This document shows positions 27,245-36,621 of a stretch of 64,000 nucleotides of DNA, piece after piece; position 1 is the first letter of the stretch; the number at the start of each line of letters is the position of its first letter. Origin of the DNA: Scalindua_A sp046757465 (GTDB lineage: Bacteria; Planctomycetota; Brocadiia; Brocadiales; Scalinduaceae); NCBI GenBank assembly GCA_046757465.1, contig JBHHYH010000010.1, positions 1 through 64,000 on the forward strand, given 5' to 3'. The translations under genes and the position numbers were made by a program. Under the pieces are notes generated by a model. That model saw nothing but the letters and a program-made list of their open reading frames with translations. It did no database searches and was not told the DNA's origin.

Positions 27245-28147
27245 ATGAGACGACCGAATTTCTTTATTGTTGGAGCACCAAGATGTGGCACAACTGCAAT
27301 GAGCACATTTTTGCGAGACCATCCAAACATATATATCCCTAAGCGTAAAGAGCCGTATTATTTTGCAGATGATCTTACCGGCCTTAAACGACTGGACAGC
27401 CTGACACGTTATATGCGATTATTTAAGTCTACCAAGCAGTGCCATAAGGTCATATGTGATGCATCGGTCTTATACATGTATTCCTCAGTAGCAGTCGAGA
27501 ACATTCACCGATTCAACCCGAGTGCAAAGATCCTCATAATGCTCCGTAACCCTATTGACATGGTGCAATCCTTTCACTCTCATCTGCTGGCAATATTTAC
27601 TGAGGAGAAACGGGATTTTGAGAAGGCATGGCGACTACAATCAGCTCGACAACAGGGCAAGTTCCTACCGAAGCATTGCCGTAAACCCGCCCTTCTGCAA
27701 TATTTAAAGATAGGCAAACTTGGTGCACAGGTACAGCGAGTTCTGGACATATTTCCACGAGATCAGGTACGCATCGTTTTTTTTGATGATTTTTTGAAGT
27801 CACCACAGTTGGTTTATGAAGAGGTTTTGGCTTTCCTTGATGTGCCTTCTGACGGCAGGATTGAATTCCCGGTCATAAACGATAACATCGGTTCATATCG
27901 TATGAATTGGCTTGCTAAACTAGTATTCAAACCTCCGAGTAGTGTTTCTCGTATCGAAGCATTGATCAAGAAAATATTGGGTATTGAGCAATTTGGTTTA
28001 GTTGCCGTCATCGGAAGATGCTTTGCCAACCGAGAGCGACGTCAGCCCTTGAGTGTTAAGTTTCGAAGGGAATTGTTCGAAGAATTCCGAGAAGACATTC
28101 AGAAACTCTCTGGAATCCTCAAACGGGATTTGAACTGCTGGTGCTGA
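27245..28147 (+). CDS. Sulfotransferase family protein
   Basis: About 300 residues from ATG 27245 (an upstream TTG at 27221 is in frame). The PAPS-binding 5'-phosphosulfate loop is FFIVGAPRCGTTAMSTFLRDHPNI, and the 3'-phosphate motif is ILIMLRNPIDMVQSFHSH. The C-terminal region (QVRIVFFDDFLKSPQLVYEEVLAFLDV) is typical of sulfotransferase domains. It probably moves sulfate from PAPS to a cell-surface glycan or lipid. It sits between ugd and uxs, which supports a role in envelope polysaccharide. Confidence 0.85.
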   Translation: MRRPNFFIVGAPRCGTTAMSTFLRDHPNIYIPKRKEPYYFADDLTGLKRLDSLTRYMRLFKSTKQCHKVICDASVLYMYSSVAVENIHRFNPSAKILIMLRNPIDMVQSFHSHLLAIFTEEKRDFEKAWRLQSARQQGKFLPKHCRKPALLQYLKIGKLGAQVQRVLDIFPRDQVRIVFFDDFLKSPQLVYEEVLAFLDVPSDGRIEFPVINDNIGSYRMNWLAKLVFKPPSSVSRIEALIKKILGIEQFGLVAVIGRCFANRERRQPLSVKFRRELFEEFREDIQKLSGILKRDLNCWC

Positions 28148-28390
28148 CAAAATACAGACACCATGCGAAAGTGTGGATGGACATTTAACACTTTCGGGAG
28201 CCGCGATTTTTAAAAATGAATAAAGGGCTAAAGAAGTTTTGCGGTAGAGAGGAAATTTTCATGTGGTACAAAGATAACTACATTCATCCAAAGTTAAACA
28301 ACATAAAGAATAAATCGTGTGTAGATATTCTTGTAATGTATAAAATATTTCTTATAAATTACAGGAATTGCTAGACGGACTAACTCGTTT

Positions 28391-28546
28391 ATGAAAAGCG
28401 CTACGAAGGCAGACACAAAAAAAGAGGAACATGATATAAGGATAGTCTTCCAGATCTTTTCTGCCATCTTCGCTGTTTTTGCCTGGAAACATTATCCTTC
28501 GATCTTAAGCTATCTACTTAAAAGTAGCCGTTTGTACAGGGGTTGA
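28391..28546 (+). CDS. Small hypothetical membrane protein coupled to uxs
   Basis: A 51-codon ORF: a charged N-terminus (KSATKADTKKEEHD), one hydrophobic segment (about 17-31, IRIVFQIFSAIFAVFAW) and a basic C-terminus. Its TGA (28544-28546) overlaps the uxs ATG (28546) as TGATG, which indicates translational coupling. No family is recognised and no strong Shine-Dalgarno precedes the ATG. The 28148-28390 spacer holds nothing else clear. Confidence 0.5.
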   Translation: MKSATKADTKKEEHDIRIVFQIFSAIFAVFAWKHYPSILSYLLKSSRLYRG

Positions 28547-29514
28547 TGAAAAACTTTACAAATAAAAGAATACTCATTAGCGGCGGTGCCGGTTTTCTTG
28601 GCTCGCATTTGTGTGAAAGGCTCCTAGCTGACAAGCATGAAGTACTCTGTGTGGATAATTTCTATACGGGACGCAAGGCAAACATTGCTCATTTGATGGA
28701 AAATCCCTATTTTGAGATCATGAGGCATGATATTTGTTTTCCATTGTATGCAGAGGTTGACGAGATTTATAACCTTGCATGCCCTGCATCTCCTGTTCAT
28801 TACCAGTTTGATCCTGTGCAGACAACGAAAACCTCAGTTCATGGAAGTATCAATATGCTTGGACTGGCAAAACGAATAAAAGCCAAGATATTACAGGCAT
28901 CGACCAGTGAGGTATACGGGGATCCTAAGGTCCATCCTCAGGCTGAAACCTACTGTGGTAACGTAAATCCTATCGGACCAAGGTCATGCTACGATGAGGG
29001 TAAACGCTGTGCAGAGACCCTCTTTTTTGACTATTACCGACAACATAAGTTAAAGATAAAGGTAGCAAGAATTTTTAATACCTATGGGCCAAGGATGCAC
29101 CCTAATGATGGCCGTGTTGTAAGCAATTTCATAATGCAGGCGCTAAGAGGAGAAGATATCACGGTTTATGGTGATGGATGTCAGACAAGGAGTTTTTGCT
29201 ATGTTGATGATCTTATAAATGGTCTGATTATGCTTATGGATAGTCCTGATGACTTTACAGGACCTGTGAATTTAGGAAATCCTACAGAATTTTCTATCCT
29301 TGAACTTGCAAAGATGATAACCGAATTGACGGGCTCAAGATCAAAGATAGTCTTTAAGCCTTTGCCTCAGGATGACCCAACGCAGCGAAGCCCAGATATA
29401 TCTCTTGCAAGAAAGATACTAAAATGGGAACCTGATGAAGCTCTGGACAAAGGGCTTAAGAAGACGATAGCTTATTTTAAAGGCTTACGGGAGCATATAA
29501 CACAAAGAGAATAA
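28546..29514 (+). CDS. uxs: UDP-glucuronate decarboxylase (UDP-xylose synthase)
   Basis: 322 residues from ATG 28546 with AGGGG just upstream. It is an extended SDR: NAD motif GGAGFLGSHLCE, catalytic STSEVYGDP and Y-x3-K in CYDEGKR. The UXS signature NLACPASPVHYQ and the C-terminal FNTYGPRMHPNDGRVVSNF are present. It converts UDP-glucuronate to UDP-xylose with CO2 release, using the product of the nearby ugd. Length and motifs exclude dTDP-glucose dehydratase as the better match. Confidence 0.92.
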   Translation: MKNFTNKRILISGGAGFLGSHLCERLLADKHEVLCVDNFYTGRKANIAHLMENPYFEIMRHDICFPLYAEVDEIYNLACPASPVHYQFDPVQTTKTSVHGSINMLGLAKRIKAKILQASTSEVYGDPKVHPQAETYCGNVNPIGPRSCYDEGKRCAETLFFDYYRQHKLKIKVARIFNTYGPRMHPNDGRVVSNFIMQALRGEDITVYGDGCQTRSFCYVDDLINGLIMLMDSPDDFTGPVNLGNPTEFSILELAKMITELTGSRSKIVFKPLPQDDPTQRSPDISLARKILKWEPDEALDKGLKKTIAYFKGLREHITQRE

Positions 29515-29562
29515 GAATCGAAATTAAAAACCAGAACAAGCAATAATTATATTAGCAGTATT

Positions 29563-29919
29563 TTGAGGATAAAGAAAGCTGTGTCAGATTCTTCAAAAGG
29601 AATTGAGAGACGAGTAGATAAAAGATTAGAGATTGCACTACCAATAAAGTTACTCAACCACGAAGTTAAATCAAAAAATATCAGCCCGGGTGGTGTTTAC
29701 TTTGAAGAGACAGCGGATAATATCGAAGAGTATTCTCTAGGGGAGACAACCATGATTAAAATTGTTACAAGCGTTTCTAACCCCGGTTTACCTAGTAAAA
29801 CAGTCGAGCTTACTGGAATTGGAATGGTTATGAGGATAGACAAAATAGATTCCCACCATAAGGATAAAAAGTTTGGTGTGGCTTTGAAGTTCAGTGAAAG
29901 ACCTAAAATAGATTTTTAA
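29563..29919 (+). CDS. PilZ-domain protein
   Basis: 118 residues starting at TTG 29563. The basic motif GIERRVDKRLEIALPI contains the RxxxR c-di-GMP signature, followed by KNISPGGVYFE (the N-x-S-x-G-G element) and GVALKFSERP near the end. It lies 48 nt after uxs, so it may be in the same transcript and link c-di-GMP to polysaccharide output. This copy has the better c-di-GMP motif of the two PilZ genes. Confidence 0.78.
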   Translation: MRIKKAVSDSSKGIERRVDKRLEIALPIKLLNHEVKSKNISPGGVYFEETADNIEEYSLGETTMIKIVTSVSNPGLPSKTVELTGIGMVMRIDKIDSHHKDKKFGVALKFSERPKIDF

Positions 29920-30023
29920 ATGGTTCAAAAAAGCGTGCCGTGATATTATTAAATATTCTAACCAGTACTCTATATAATTGGAATCAGGTACAGAGTAATA
30001 GTGTAGTAGGGATCTTTACTGCC

Positions 30024-30428
30024 TCAATTATGTGATGACATGGCCTTTTTGATTTCATCTGGTATAGTCCTCGGCCTTCTATTTTCATCCAGGCAAGCGA
30101 GGACAGTGGAACCTTCTGCAATTAAATTTTCTTCGTCTCTACGCCTAATTTCATAGCAGAATTCAACACTAGCATTTTTCATTTTTGACAACCATGTTTT
30201 TATGATGAGAAGGTCGTCAAACCTCGCTGGTGATCTGTATTTACAATGGGCTTCCACCACAGCCAGGAAGATACTTTCCTTCTCAAGTTCTGAATAAGAA
30301 AATCCAAGGTTGCGTAAGTATTCTATCCTGCCCATCTCGAAATAAACAAAGTAATTTGAGTAATATACAAAGCCCATCTGATCTGTTTCCTGGTATCTTA
30401 CCCTAACTGTTATTTCCATATGATTCAT
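30024..30428 (-). CDS. ybgC: Acyl-CoA thioesterase (YbgC/4HBT hot-dog fold)
   Basis: 134 residues, the usual size. The active-site aspartate lies in VRYQETDQMGFVYYSNYFVYFEMGR, the YbgC/4-hydroxybenzoyl-CoA thioesterase signature. Length and C-terminus (EGSTVLACLDENRRPRTIP) fit. It hydrolyses short-chain acyl-CoA or aromatic thioesters; in many bacteria it is linked to the Tol-Pal system, which is not seen nearby. Confidence 0.87.
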   Translation of the reverse strand: MNHMEITVRVRYQETDQMGFVYYSNYFVYFEMGRIEYLRNLGFSYSELEKESIFLAVVEAHCKYRSPARFDDLLIIKTWLSKMKNASVEFCYEIRRRDEENLIAEGSTVLACLDENRRPRTIPDEIKKAMSSHN

Positions 30429-30468
30429 TTATAGAAATTCGAAGAAAAACCTTCAGGTTTATCGCAGG

Positions 30469-30584
30469 TTAACAGGCTGTCCGAGAATTGTCATTCCCTG
30501 CCCGACAAATGCCCGCCAGTCGGACGGACAGGGTAGGCTGGGAAATTCGAATTTCGAAACAAATAAAATTGGACAGCCTGTTAA
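30469..30584. repeat. 116-bp element with perfect 14-bp terminal inverted repeats
   Basis: Begins TTAACAGGCTGTCC (30469-30482) and ends GGACAGCCTGTTAA (30571-30584). Internal palindromes include CGAATTTCG. It lies between the thioesterase and acsE and could also work as a terminator at the 3' end of the acs operon. Confidence 0.6.
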
Positions 30585-30596
30585 ATACTGATATTA

Positions 30597-31379
30597 TTAC
30601 CTTGCAGCCTTAAGGAATGAATCACTATAAATCTGCTTGTTCAGGATCATTTCAGCACAAATTGATGCGTCCATCAAGTCTTTATCAAGAACGTCCATCA
30701 GGGCTGTATCCAAGCCTGCTGCAATAGCCATTACTAGCATTGTTCTGTTTAATAAGGGCTTTTCCTTTGTGCCTTGCGAGAAATTACTTAGGCCAACTGT
30801 TATGTGTGGTGGAGGGTCTGAAAGGAGTTTTACCTGGCTGAAGACTTCCAGCATATAAGCTGGCTGCTTTTGGTCTACGTTAACTGGCAGGATGATTGGA
30901 TCAATAAAAATCTTTCCCATATCCATGCCGTGTTCAGTTGCCTTTTCTACAATTGTTGCTGCTATCTCAATTCGAGTGTCGACATTTTGAGGGACACCTG
31001 TCCTGTTCATAGTCAGGCATATTAATGCTGCATTATGTTCCTTTGCAAGCGGCATGTATTCATCGAGGGCTTCTGGTTCACCTTGTGCAGAGTTTATCAT
31101 AACTTCGTTTTTAATTACTTCCAGACCTGCCTTGATTACTTCTAGTTTCTGGCTATCCAGGGCAAGAGGAGTCTTAACGGCTTCTTGTGTTACCTCTACC
31201 AGCCATCTCATAGCATCAAGTTGATCAGCAGCAGCCGTGCCAACATTGATATCTAAATAGGTTGCTCCGGCCTCAGTTTGCTTTTTTGCTATTTCCTGGA
31301 TTACTGAAGCGTTCTTGTCTTTGATAGCGTTCTTTACATCCCTGAACATTCCATTAATTCTTTCTCCGATAGTTATCAT
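30597..31379 (-). CDS. acsE: Methyltetrahydrofolate:corrinoid/iron-sulfur protein methyltransferase
   Basis: 260 residues from ATG 31379, with AGAAGGAG about 10 nt upstream; the in-frame GTG at 31385 sits too close to it. It is a pterin-binding TIM barrel of the AcsE/MetH type: MITIGERINGMF at the N-terminus, GATYLDINVGTA, and the folate-pocket stretches MINSAQGE and TVGLSNFSQG. It moves the methyl group of CH3-H4folate to the cobalamin of the AcsCD corrinoid protein. It is the last gene of the acs operon. Confidence 0.93.
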   Translation of the reverse strand: MITIGERINGMFRDVKNAIKDKNASVIQEIAKKQTEAGATYLDINVGTAAADQLDAMRWLVEVTQEAVKTPLALDSQKLEVIKAGLEVIKNEVMINSAQGEPEALDEYMPLAKEHNAALICLTMNRTGVPQNVDTRIEIAATIVEKATEHGMDMGKIFIDPIILPVNVDQKQPAYMLEVFSQVKLLSDPPPHITVGLSNFSQGTKEKPLLNRTMLVMAIAAGLDTALMDVLDKDLMDASICAEMILNKQIYSDSFLKAAR

Positions 31380-31394
31380 TTTCACCTTCTCCTT

Positions 31395-32354
31395 CTAGGT
31401 AAGTTTATCAATATGTTCTTTGGTTATTGAAACAGCTTTAGGATGGTACATCCTGATTATGTCAACGCCAGATTGTATCAGAGAAACAGCGGTAATTGCT
31501 TCCCACATGATTCCTCTTTCAGCGAACGATCCCCATTGTGGGGCTTCGCTGTCAGTGGCCTTTGCCTCCTTTGCTCGCCACGCTTCATGACCAACATCAC
31601 AGATAATTGGCACTGCCATTTGGTTATCTCCTGATAATGCAGCTATTCTCGCTCTCTCATGAATTGAGTAGCAGTACTCAATTCCATATCCTAAGGCACC
31701 TGTTGTTTGGAACATTACTATTCTATCAAGAGGAAACCCCAAATCTGTTACCAGGATATTGATCTGCTTTCCAATGTTTATGTCTACTGGAGCTTGCGTT
31801 ATCAGGTTGTGTCCGTCTGCAAGGCATACAGCAGTTATTGTCTTGTAATTATCTTGAGTAGCACTTCCCAGGAGACATCTCTCTCCTGCTGCTGCCTGAC
31901 TAACCTTTGGCATAACCTCATTGTCCTTTTCATCATTTTCACATCCCCAGATAATTAATGGTGTTTTAACGGCTCCCAAGACGGATTTAACCGTATTAAC
32001 TGCATCATCGGCGCTTTTATTTCCCTTGTCGGGATGTATACCATCAAGCTTCAGACATATTAAGTCAGCGCCATATTCCTCGGCGCATTTTTTTGCCCAA
32101 CTGGCCGGGTCGTTTACTACGTCTTCATAGTTCTTTAAAAGTGGTTCAGGCCAATCTTCTGGAGGTATATCATATACGTCCATTGCAATTGCTATCTTTT
32201 TCCCCTGATCTCCATCAAAATCCATAAAGGGAATACTTTTAGCACCACCAACGGTAACAGTTTTATCCCTGGTACCACCCTGATCTTTCGTCGCCCCAAT
32301 AGTTACTTCTTTTACGGCTCCTGTCCATTTATCTGCTACATTTGCAATCTGCAT
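31395..32354 (-). CDS. acsD: CODH/ACS corrinoid protein, small (delta) subunit
   Basis: 319 residues, TIM-barrel subunit of the corrinoid iron-sulfur protein. Conserved stretches include VTIGATKDQGGTRDKTVTVG near the N-terminus, DVYDIPPEDWPEPL and the barrel segment VMFQTTGALGYGIEYCYSI. With AcsC it carries the methyl-cobalamin from AcsE to acetyl-CoA synthase. GGAGAGG precedes the ATG. It is separated from the upstream ATPase gene by 127 bp that include a REP-like palindrome. Confidence 0.93.
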   Translation of the reverse strand: MQIANVADKWTGAVKEVTIGATKDQGGTRDKTVTVGGAKSIPFMDFDGDQGKKIAIAMDVYDIPPEDWPEPLLKNYEDVVNDPASWAKKCAEEYGADLICLKLDGIHPDKGNKSADDAVNTVKSVLGAVKTPLIIWGCENDEKDNEVMPKVSQAAAGERCLLGSATQDNYKTITAVCLADGHNLITQAPVDINIGKQINILVTDLGFPLDRIVMFQTTGALGYGIEYCYSIHERARIAALSGDNQMAVPIICDVGHEAWRAKEAKATDSEAPQWGSFAERGIMWEAITAVSLIQSGVDIIRMYHPKAVSITKEHIDKLT

Positions 32355-32481
32355 TGTTTCCTCTCCAAACTAAAACGACGTTTTGTAAATTCTATAACTG
32401 AGATTCTTCAGTCGCTGTCGCTCCTTCAGAATGACAATGTAATAACAAAAATGTCGCTCTGAGCCAAGCGAAGAGTCTAGA

Positions 32482-33255
32482 TCACTTTTCCGTTGAGGCC
32501 ATTACATGCTTATTCATTAAATTCTTGATCTCGTTATATACAATATTTTCCTTGTTTATTTGTAATAATGATTCTCCTGATGTAATGCTATCATATATTT
32601 CATTGTTGAAAGGTATTCTGGATGATACCTCAAACCCTGCCTTTGTGATTTCAGATTCAACCTTTTCGCTTATCCCGATTTCCGGAACCTTACAAATAAC
32701 ATATATTTTTTCTTTTATCCTAACCGGTAAACTTTCTATTAATTCTGTTATTCTCTTTGCTGTGTGTACACCAATGATAGTTGATTCAAATGCTATTATG
32801 AGCAAATCAACATCATTCGTGGTTCTGCGTGATAGATGTTCCATGCCTGCTTCATTATCAATAACTATATAAGGATAACTTTTTTCTGCGTTGTCAAGGT
32901 ACTTACGAAGGAGGTTGTTGGCATAGCAATAACATTTTGGGCCTTCAGGCCTTCCCATTGTTAACAAATCAAACTTGTTTTCTTCAACTATACTCTCTTC
33001 AATACAGTACTCTATGTACCTGTCTTTAGACATACCTGCTGGTATTTCCGCTCTTCTTTCAACTACATCATCACGGATATCAGCAATCGTACCTTCTACA
33101 TTTACGCCTAATGATATGCCGAGGGATGAGTTTGGATCTGCATCAACCGCCAAAACAGCCTTTCCAAGCTCCTCTGTTATATAACGTATTATTAAGGTTG
33201 CAATGGTTGACTTACCTGTGCCGCCTTTTCCTGCCATCGCAATTGTATATGACAT
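32482..33255 (-). CDS. CooC/AcsF-like MinD-family ATPase
   Basis: 257 residues. A deviant Walker A GKGGTGKST is near the N-terminus, followed by VDADPNSSLG and a Walker B-like YIVIDNEAGMEHLSRR. CooC/AcsF proteins dimerise with ATP and deliver nickel to CODH or ACS active sites. The operon also encodes a separate CooC at its start, so this one may serve the ACS A-cluster (inference). It starts 1 nt after acsV, with AGGAAAG as ribosome binding site. Confidence 0.88.
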   Translation of the reverse strand: MSYTIAMAGKGGTGKSTIATLIIRYITEELGKAVLAVDADPNSSLGISLGVNVEGTIADIRDDVVERRAEIPAGMSKDRYIEYCIEESIVEENKFDLLTMGRPEGPKCYCYANNLLRKYLDNAEKSYPYIVIDNEAGMEHLSRRTTNDVDLLIIAFESTIIGVHTAKRITELIESLPVRIKEKIYVICKVPEIGISEKVESEITKAGFEVSSRIPFNNEIYDSITSGESLLQINKENIVYNEIKNLMNKHVMASTEK

Positions 33256-33256
33256 T

Positions 33257-35209
33257 TTAATTCTTTCCTGTTAGTTGTGTATTTTGGGAAGACAATTCCT
33301 TGAGTACCGATGGGAATTCCTCAAGGTTTGTATGTGGAAGGAAGTTTGCAGACATAAACTCTTCCATATACTTTGGATTTCCCATAAGATCGAAATAAGT
33401 CATTTGAGAAGCAATTTTTTGAACTGTTTCAAATGCCTCTTCTGATAATAAAGTCATCTTTGCGCCAGTGAGAGACGTATTGCCAACAAACTTTATCCGT
33501 GACGCTGGCATATCTGGCAGCATACCTATCGTTATAGCATTTCTAACATTTAGATAGTTTCCAAATCCTCCGGCAAGATAAACACAATGTACGTCATTTA
33601 CGCTTAAGTTCATAGACTCTATAAGTATAGAAACTGCGGCATAGATCGCACCCTTTGAACGCACCAGATTTGCAATATCGGCTTGTGTTATTACTATTTT
33701 ACTATCAATACCCGTCTCTTCCTTTTCAACCAAAACAAATTCAAATTCGTCTTCTTTTTTTCTCAATCTATCAGTTTCTATACCTTTTTGGAAATTTCCA
33801 GACCTGTCAATAATTCCACTTCGCAGCATTTCGGCAATACAATCTAATAATCCGGAACCGCATATTCCCCTTGGTGGTATGTTTCCAATGGTAGAATAGC
33901 TTACGTCATAATCCTTTGAAATATTTATAATTTCAATGGCTCCTTTTGCAGCTCTCATTCCATGCTGAACACCACTACCTTCAAACGCAGGTCCCGCGGA
34001 GGCCGAGCAACAGACCATCCACTCCTTGCTTCCAAGTACCACTTCACCGTTAGTGCCAATATCTATAAACAGTGAGGGCATTTCCTCTTTGTCAAGCCTG
34101 ATAGCAGTGGCGCCGGAAGTTATATCTGCACCTACATAGGCTGCTACACTTGGAAGTGTGTAAAGGATCCCACGCCTGTTTATGTCTATTCCTACTTGAG
34201 CTGCTCTTATTGGCGGGATAAAATTTGCAGCAGGAAGGTATGGCTCTCTCCTTATGTTTGCGGGATCTAAACCAAGCATGAAATGAATCATTGTTGTATT
34301 ACCAGCGCACACAATAGATGTTACATCATCAAGATTTATATCGTTTCTCTTAACTAGCGTTGAAACGAGATTGTTTATGTCCGATACTATCGTCCTTTGC
34401 ATTTCATCCAGGGCTTCATTCTGTATTACGTATATTATCCTCTGGATATAGTCTTCCCCAAATTTCATTTGTGTATTATAAGTAGCTTCGGAATCAATGA
34501 CCTTTGAGGGCTCAAGTTCAAGCAGGCTTGCAACTACGGTAGTAGTCCCTATGTCGATTGCAATGCCATAATTTCTCTGGCTGGTATCACCAGGTTGAAC
34601 CTCAACTACTTCCAGTGTACGGCCTCTATGTCCCAGTGTTACAGTTACTGCCCAGTCATTTTGCCTTAGTGCTTCAGGCAGTTGTTTTAATATACGATAA
34701 CCGGTTTGCATAATGTTTAAGTCTACTCCCTCCTTCATCATGATTGCTTGATAAAGGCGTTCGTGGTCAGCAACGTTATCGTCCATAGTGGGAGGTTCCA
34801 GTTTGAGAAACACCTTTTTTACTAACGAGTCATGTTTGAACTGTGCTTTATTTAGTATAGCATTCCATGTTAACGAATGCTGTTCATTCTGGTCGAAAAG
34901 TATCTTCTTTCCCTCAAGTCTGGTTTCCTTGGGGATCAGAATTTGCAGATCACTGGTAACCCGCGCCTCACATGCAAGTATGTAATTCTTTTCTGTTTCC
35001 TCACTACTTAATAATTTTGTTGCCGGTGCATCAATCTTGCCACTCGAAAGGACAACCTTGCACTTTCCACATATGCCATCTCCTCCACATATACTATTAA
35101 TGTAAATATTAGCCTTATGTGCAGCATCGAGGACAGTATTTCCCTTCTCGATTTCTACAACCTTATCATTGGGGAGGAAATGTATCTTGAAAGTATTATT
35201 TTCAGACAT
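33257..35209 (-). CDS. acsV: Corrinoid activation/regeneration protein (RACo, ASKHA ferredoxin)
   Basis: 650 residues. The N-terminus is a plant-type [2Fe-2S] domain with Cys ligands in CGGDGICGKCKVVL and a distant ILACEA. A long ASKHA ATPase domain follows: phosphate motif AIDIGTTTVVASL, LFIDIGTNGEVVLG and VYLAGGFGNYLNV. This is the reductive activator that uses ATP to reduce inactive Co(II) in the corrinoid protein. Its position directly downstream of acsC matches acetogen gene clusters. Confidence 0.93.
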   Translation of the reverse strand: MSENNTFKIHFLPNDKVVEIEKGNTVLDAAHKANIYINSICGGDGICGKCKVVLSSGKIDAPATKLLSSEETEKNYILACEARVTSDLQILIPKETRLEGKKILFDQNEQHSLTWNAILNKAQFKHDSLVKKVFLKLEPPTMDDNVADHERLYQAIMMKEGVDLNIMQTGYRILKQLPEALRQNDWAVTVTLGHRGRTLEVVEVQPGDTSQRNYGIAIDIGTTTVVASLLELEPSKVIDSEATYNTQMKFGEDYIQRIIYVIQNEALDEMQRTIVSDINNLVSTLVKRNDINLDDVTSIVCAGNTTMIHFMLGLDPANIRREPYLPAANFIPPIRAAQVGIDINRRGILYTLPSVAAYVGADITSGATAIRLDKEEMPSLFIDIGTNGEVVLGSKEWMVCCSASAGPAFEGSGVQHGMRAAKGAIEIINISKDYDVSYSTIGNIPPRGICGSGLLDCIAEMLRSGIIDRSGNFQKGIETDRLRKKEDEFEFVLVEKEETGIDSKIVITQADIANLVRSKGAIYAAVSILIESMNLSVNDVHCVYLAGGFGNYLNVRNAITIGMLPDMPASRIKFVGNTSLTGAKMTLLSEEAFETVQKIASQMTYFDLMGNPKYMEEFMSANFLPHTNLEEFPSVLKELSSQNTQLTGKN

Positions 35210-35251
35210 GATTACTATAAAATGGACAAAAAGACATGAAGGTATAGGATC

Positions 35252-36589
35252 CTAATGCCAGGTAGATTTTAAATATGTTGGTAATCCAGATGCCTCTTTT
35301 GGACCTACCAGTACTTCCCATTTAGTAGTTTCCTGTATCTTAGCCGAAAGTACTGCCACAAGGCCTGGAATAATGAGTTTTTTATGTTTTACCTTTTCTT
35401 CTAGCTGTGCGTCAGCCATGGCCTTTGCAACAACATTTTCATTTAGTTTATCACCAGAATATGCTGTTAATACTGAGGTTCCTTCCGTTTCAACAGCCAG
35501 AATGTAAGCCGGCGTACGGCTCGCTTCCACCTCTCCTTCTACAGTATAGTAAGTAAGCGAGAAATTTGTCGTAAACATGACAGGTGAATTTTCATTAGCT
35601 TGACCGACTTCATAAAGTTTTGGTTGAACCTGCACAGGTTTTTGTGGGTCAGTAAATATGTTTTGGCGAACAGTCAACAATGGCATAATCTGCCATGGTT
35701 CACAAGCGTCTACTACCACTATTCCAGCATATTTCGCTAAAAAAGCGCTTGCGCATGCAATCTCCTGGCTGGGGTCACCATTTGGTATATACGTTAAAGC
35801 CGGGAAGCCAAGCGGACGAAATGCCTTTTTTAATGCAGATCTTCTTATTTTGGTGAGTCCCTGTAAAATTTCTTTTGTATTTTCAGAGTTTTGGTGCAAG
35901 ACCATTTCTGTAACGCCTGTTCCCTTGATTTTCTCAGTCAGGTCTGCTAGTTCTTCTAAGGTAGGGGAGCTTACGGTTAAAGGGCAATTCTTTTCCTTTG
36001 CAATATTTGCCATTGGTTCCCAGTTTTCTGCATTTGCTCCATGGATTAAGGGTTTCTTGTCTGCGCAGGTCTCTAAAGCAGCCTTCACATTATCAGCTGA
36101 TTTGCTCACCAGTATCATAGACAAATGTGTGTTACCGCTTACCTCCTTTGCCCTTTCAGAAAATTTTGACGCATCTCCACTATTATTTTGCAATGCAATA
36201 AGGTCTATTTCAATCTCAGTTCCCACACGCGTAAACTTGAGACTGTTTATTTTGTTTAATCTTTCTTTAAATGCTCCATCGTCAAGGTCGTCACTTAAGG
36301 TTATTGCGACTCCGGTTGGATTATAGAACTTTTCGTCATGCCTGAAGAGCACGTTTTCTTCGCCTATTTTTACTTGTTTTTCGCCTGTTCCTATGGTTAC
36401 TAGCTTAATCGGTGGCGCTGAAGCTGCGCCAAGCTTGGCTTTTGCTTCTTCGCTTACGTCCGGGCAATCCTTCAATTCAGCTTTCTTTTGCGCCAACTGC
36501 ATTGCAAATGCCAAGCATGTTGGCCTGCCGCATTTTTTGCAGTTTGTCTTTGGGAGAAGTTTAAAGATCTCAAGTCCAGTCAGCGCCAT
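35252..36589 (-). CDS. acsC: CODH/ACS corrinoid protein, large (gamma) subunit
   Basis: 445 residues. The N-terminal [4Fe-4S] ligands are KTNCKKCGRPTCLAFAMQL plus the Cys in LKDCPDVSEE. A TIM barrel and a C-terminal cobalamin-binding domain follow. AAAGGA precedes the ATG. It is the methyl carrier between AcsE and AcsB. The gene lies between clpP and acsV. Confidence 0.93.
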   Translation of the reverse strand: MALTGLEIFKLLPKTNCKKCGRPTCLAFAMQLAQKKAELKDCPDVSEEAKAKLGAASAPPIKLVTIGTGEKQVKIGEENVLFRHDEKFYNPTGVAITLSDDLDDGAFKERLNKINSLKFTRVGTEIEIDLIALQNNSGDASKFSERAKEVSGNTHLSMILVSKSADNVKAALETCADKKPLIHGANAENWEPMANIAKEKNCPLTVSSPTLEELADLTEKIKGTGVTEMVLHQNSENTKEILQGLTKIRRSALKKAFRPLGFPALTYIPNGDPSQEIACASAFLAKYAGIVVVDACEPWQIMPLLTVRQNIFTDPQKPVQVQPKLYEVGQANENSPVMFTTNFSLTYYTVEGEVEASRTPAYILAVETEGTSVLTAYSGDKLNENVVAKAMADAQLEEKVKHKKLIIPGLVAVLSAKIQETTKWEVLVGPKEASGLPTYLKSTWH

Positions 36590-36621
36590 ATATTTGATCC
36601 TTTATTTTAAAGTATACATAC

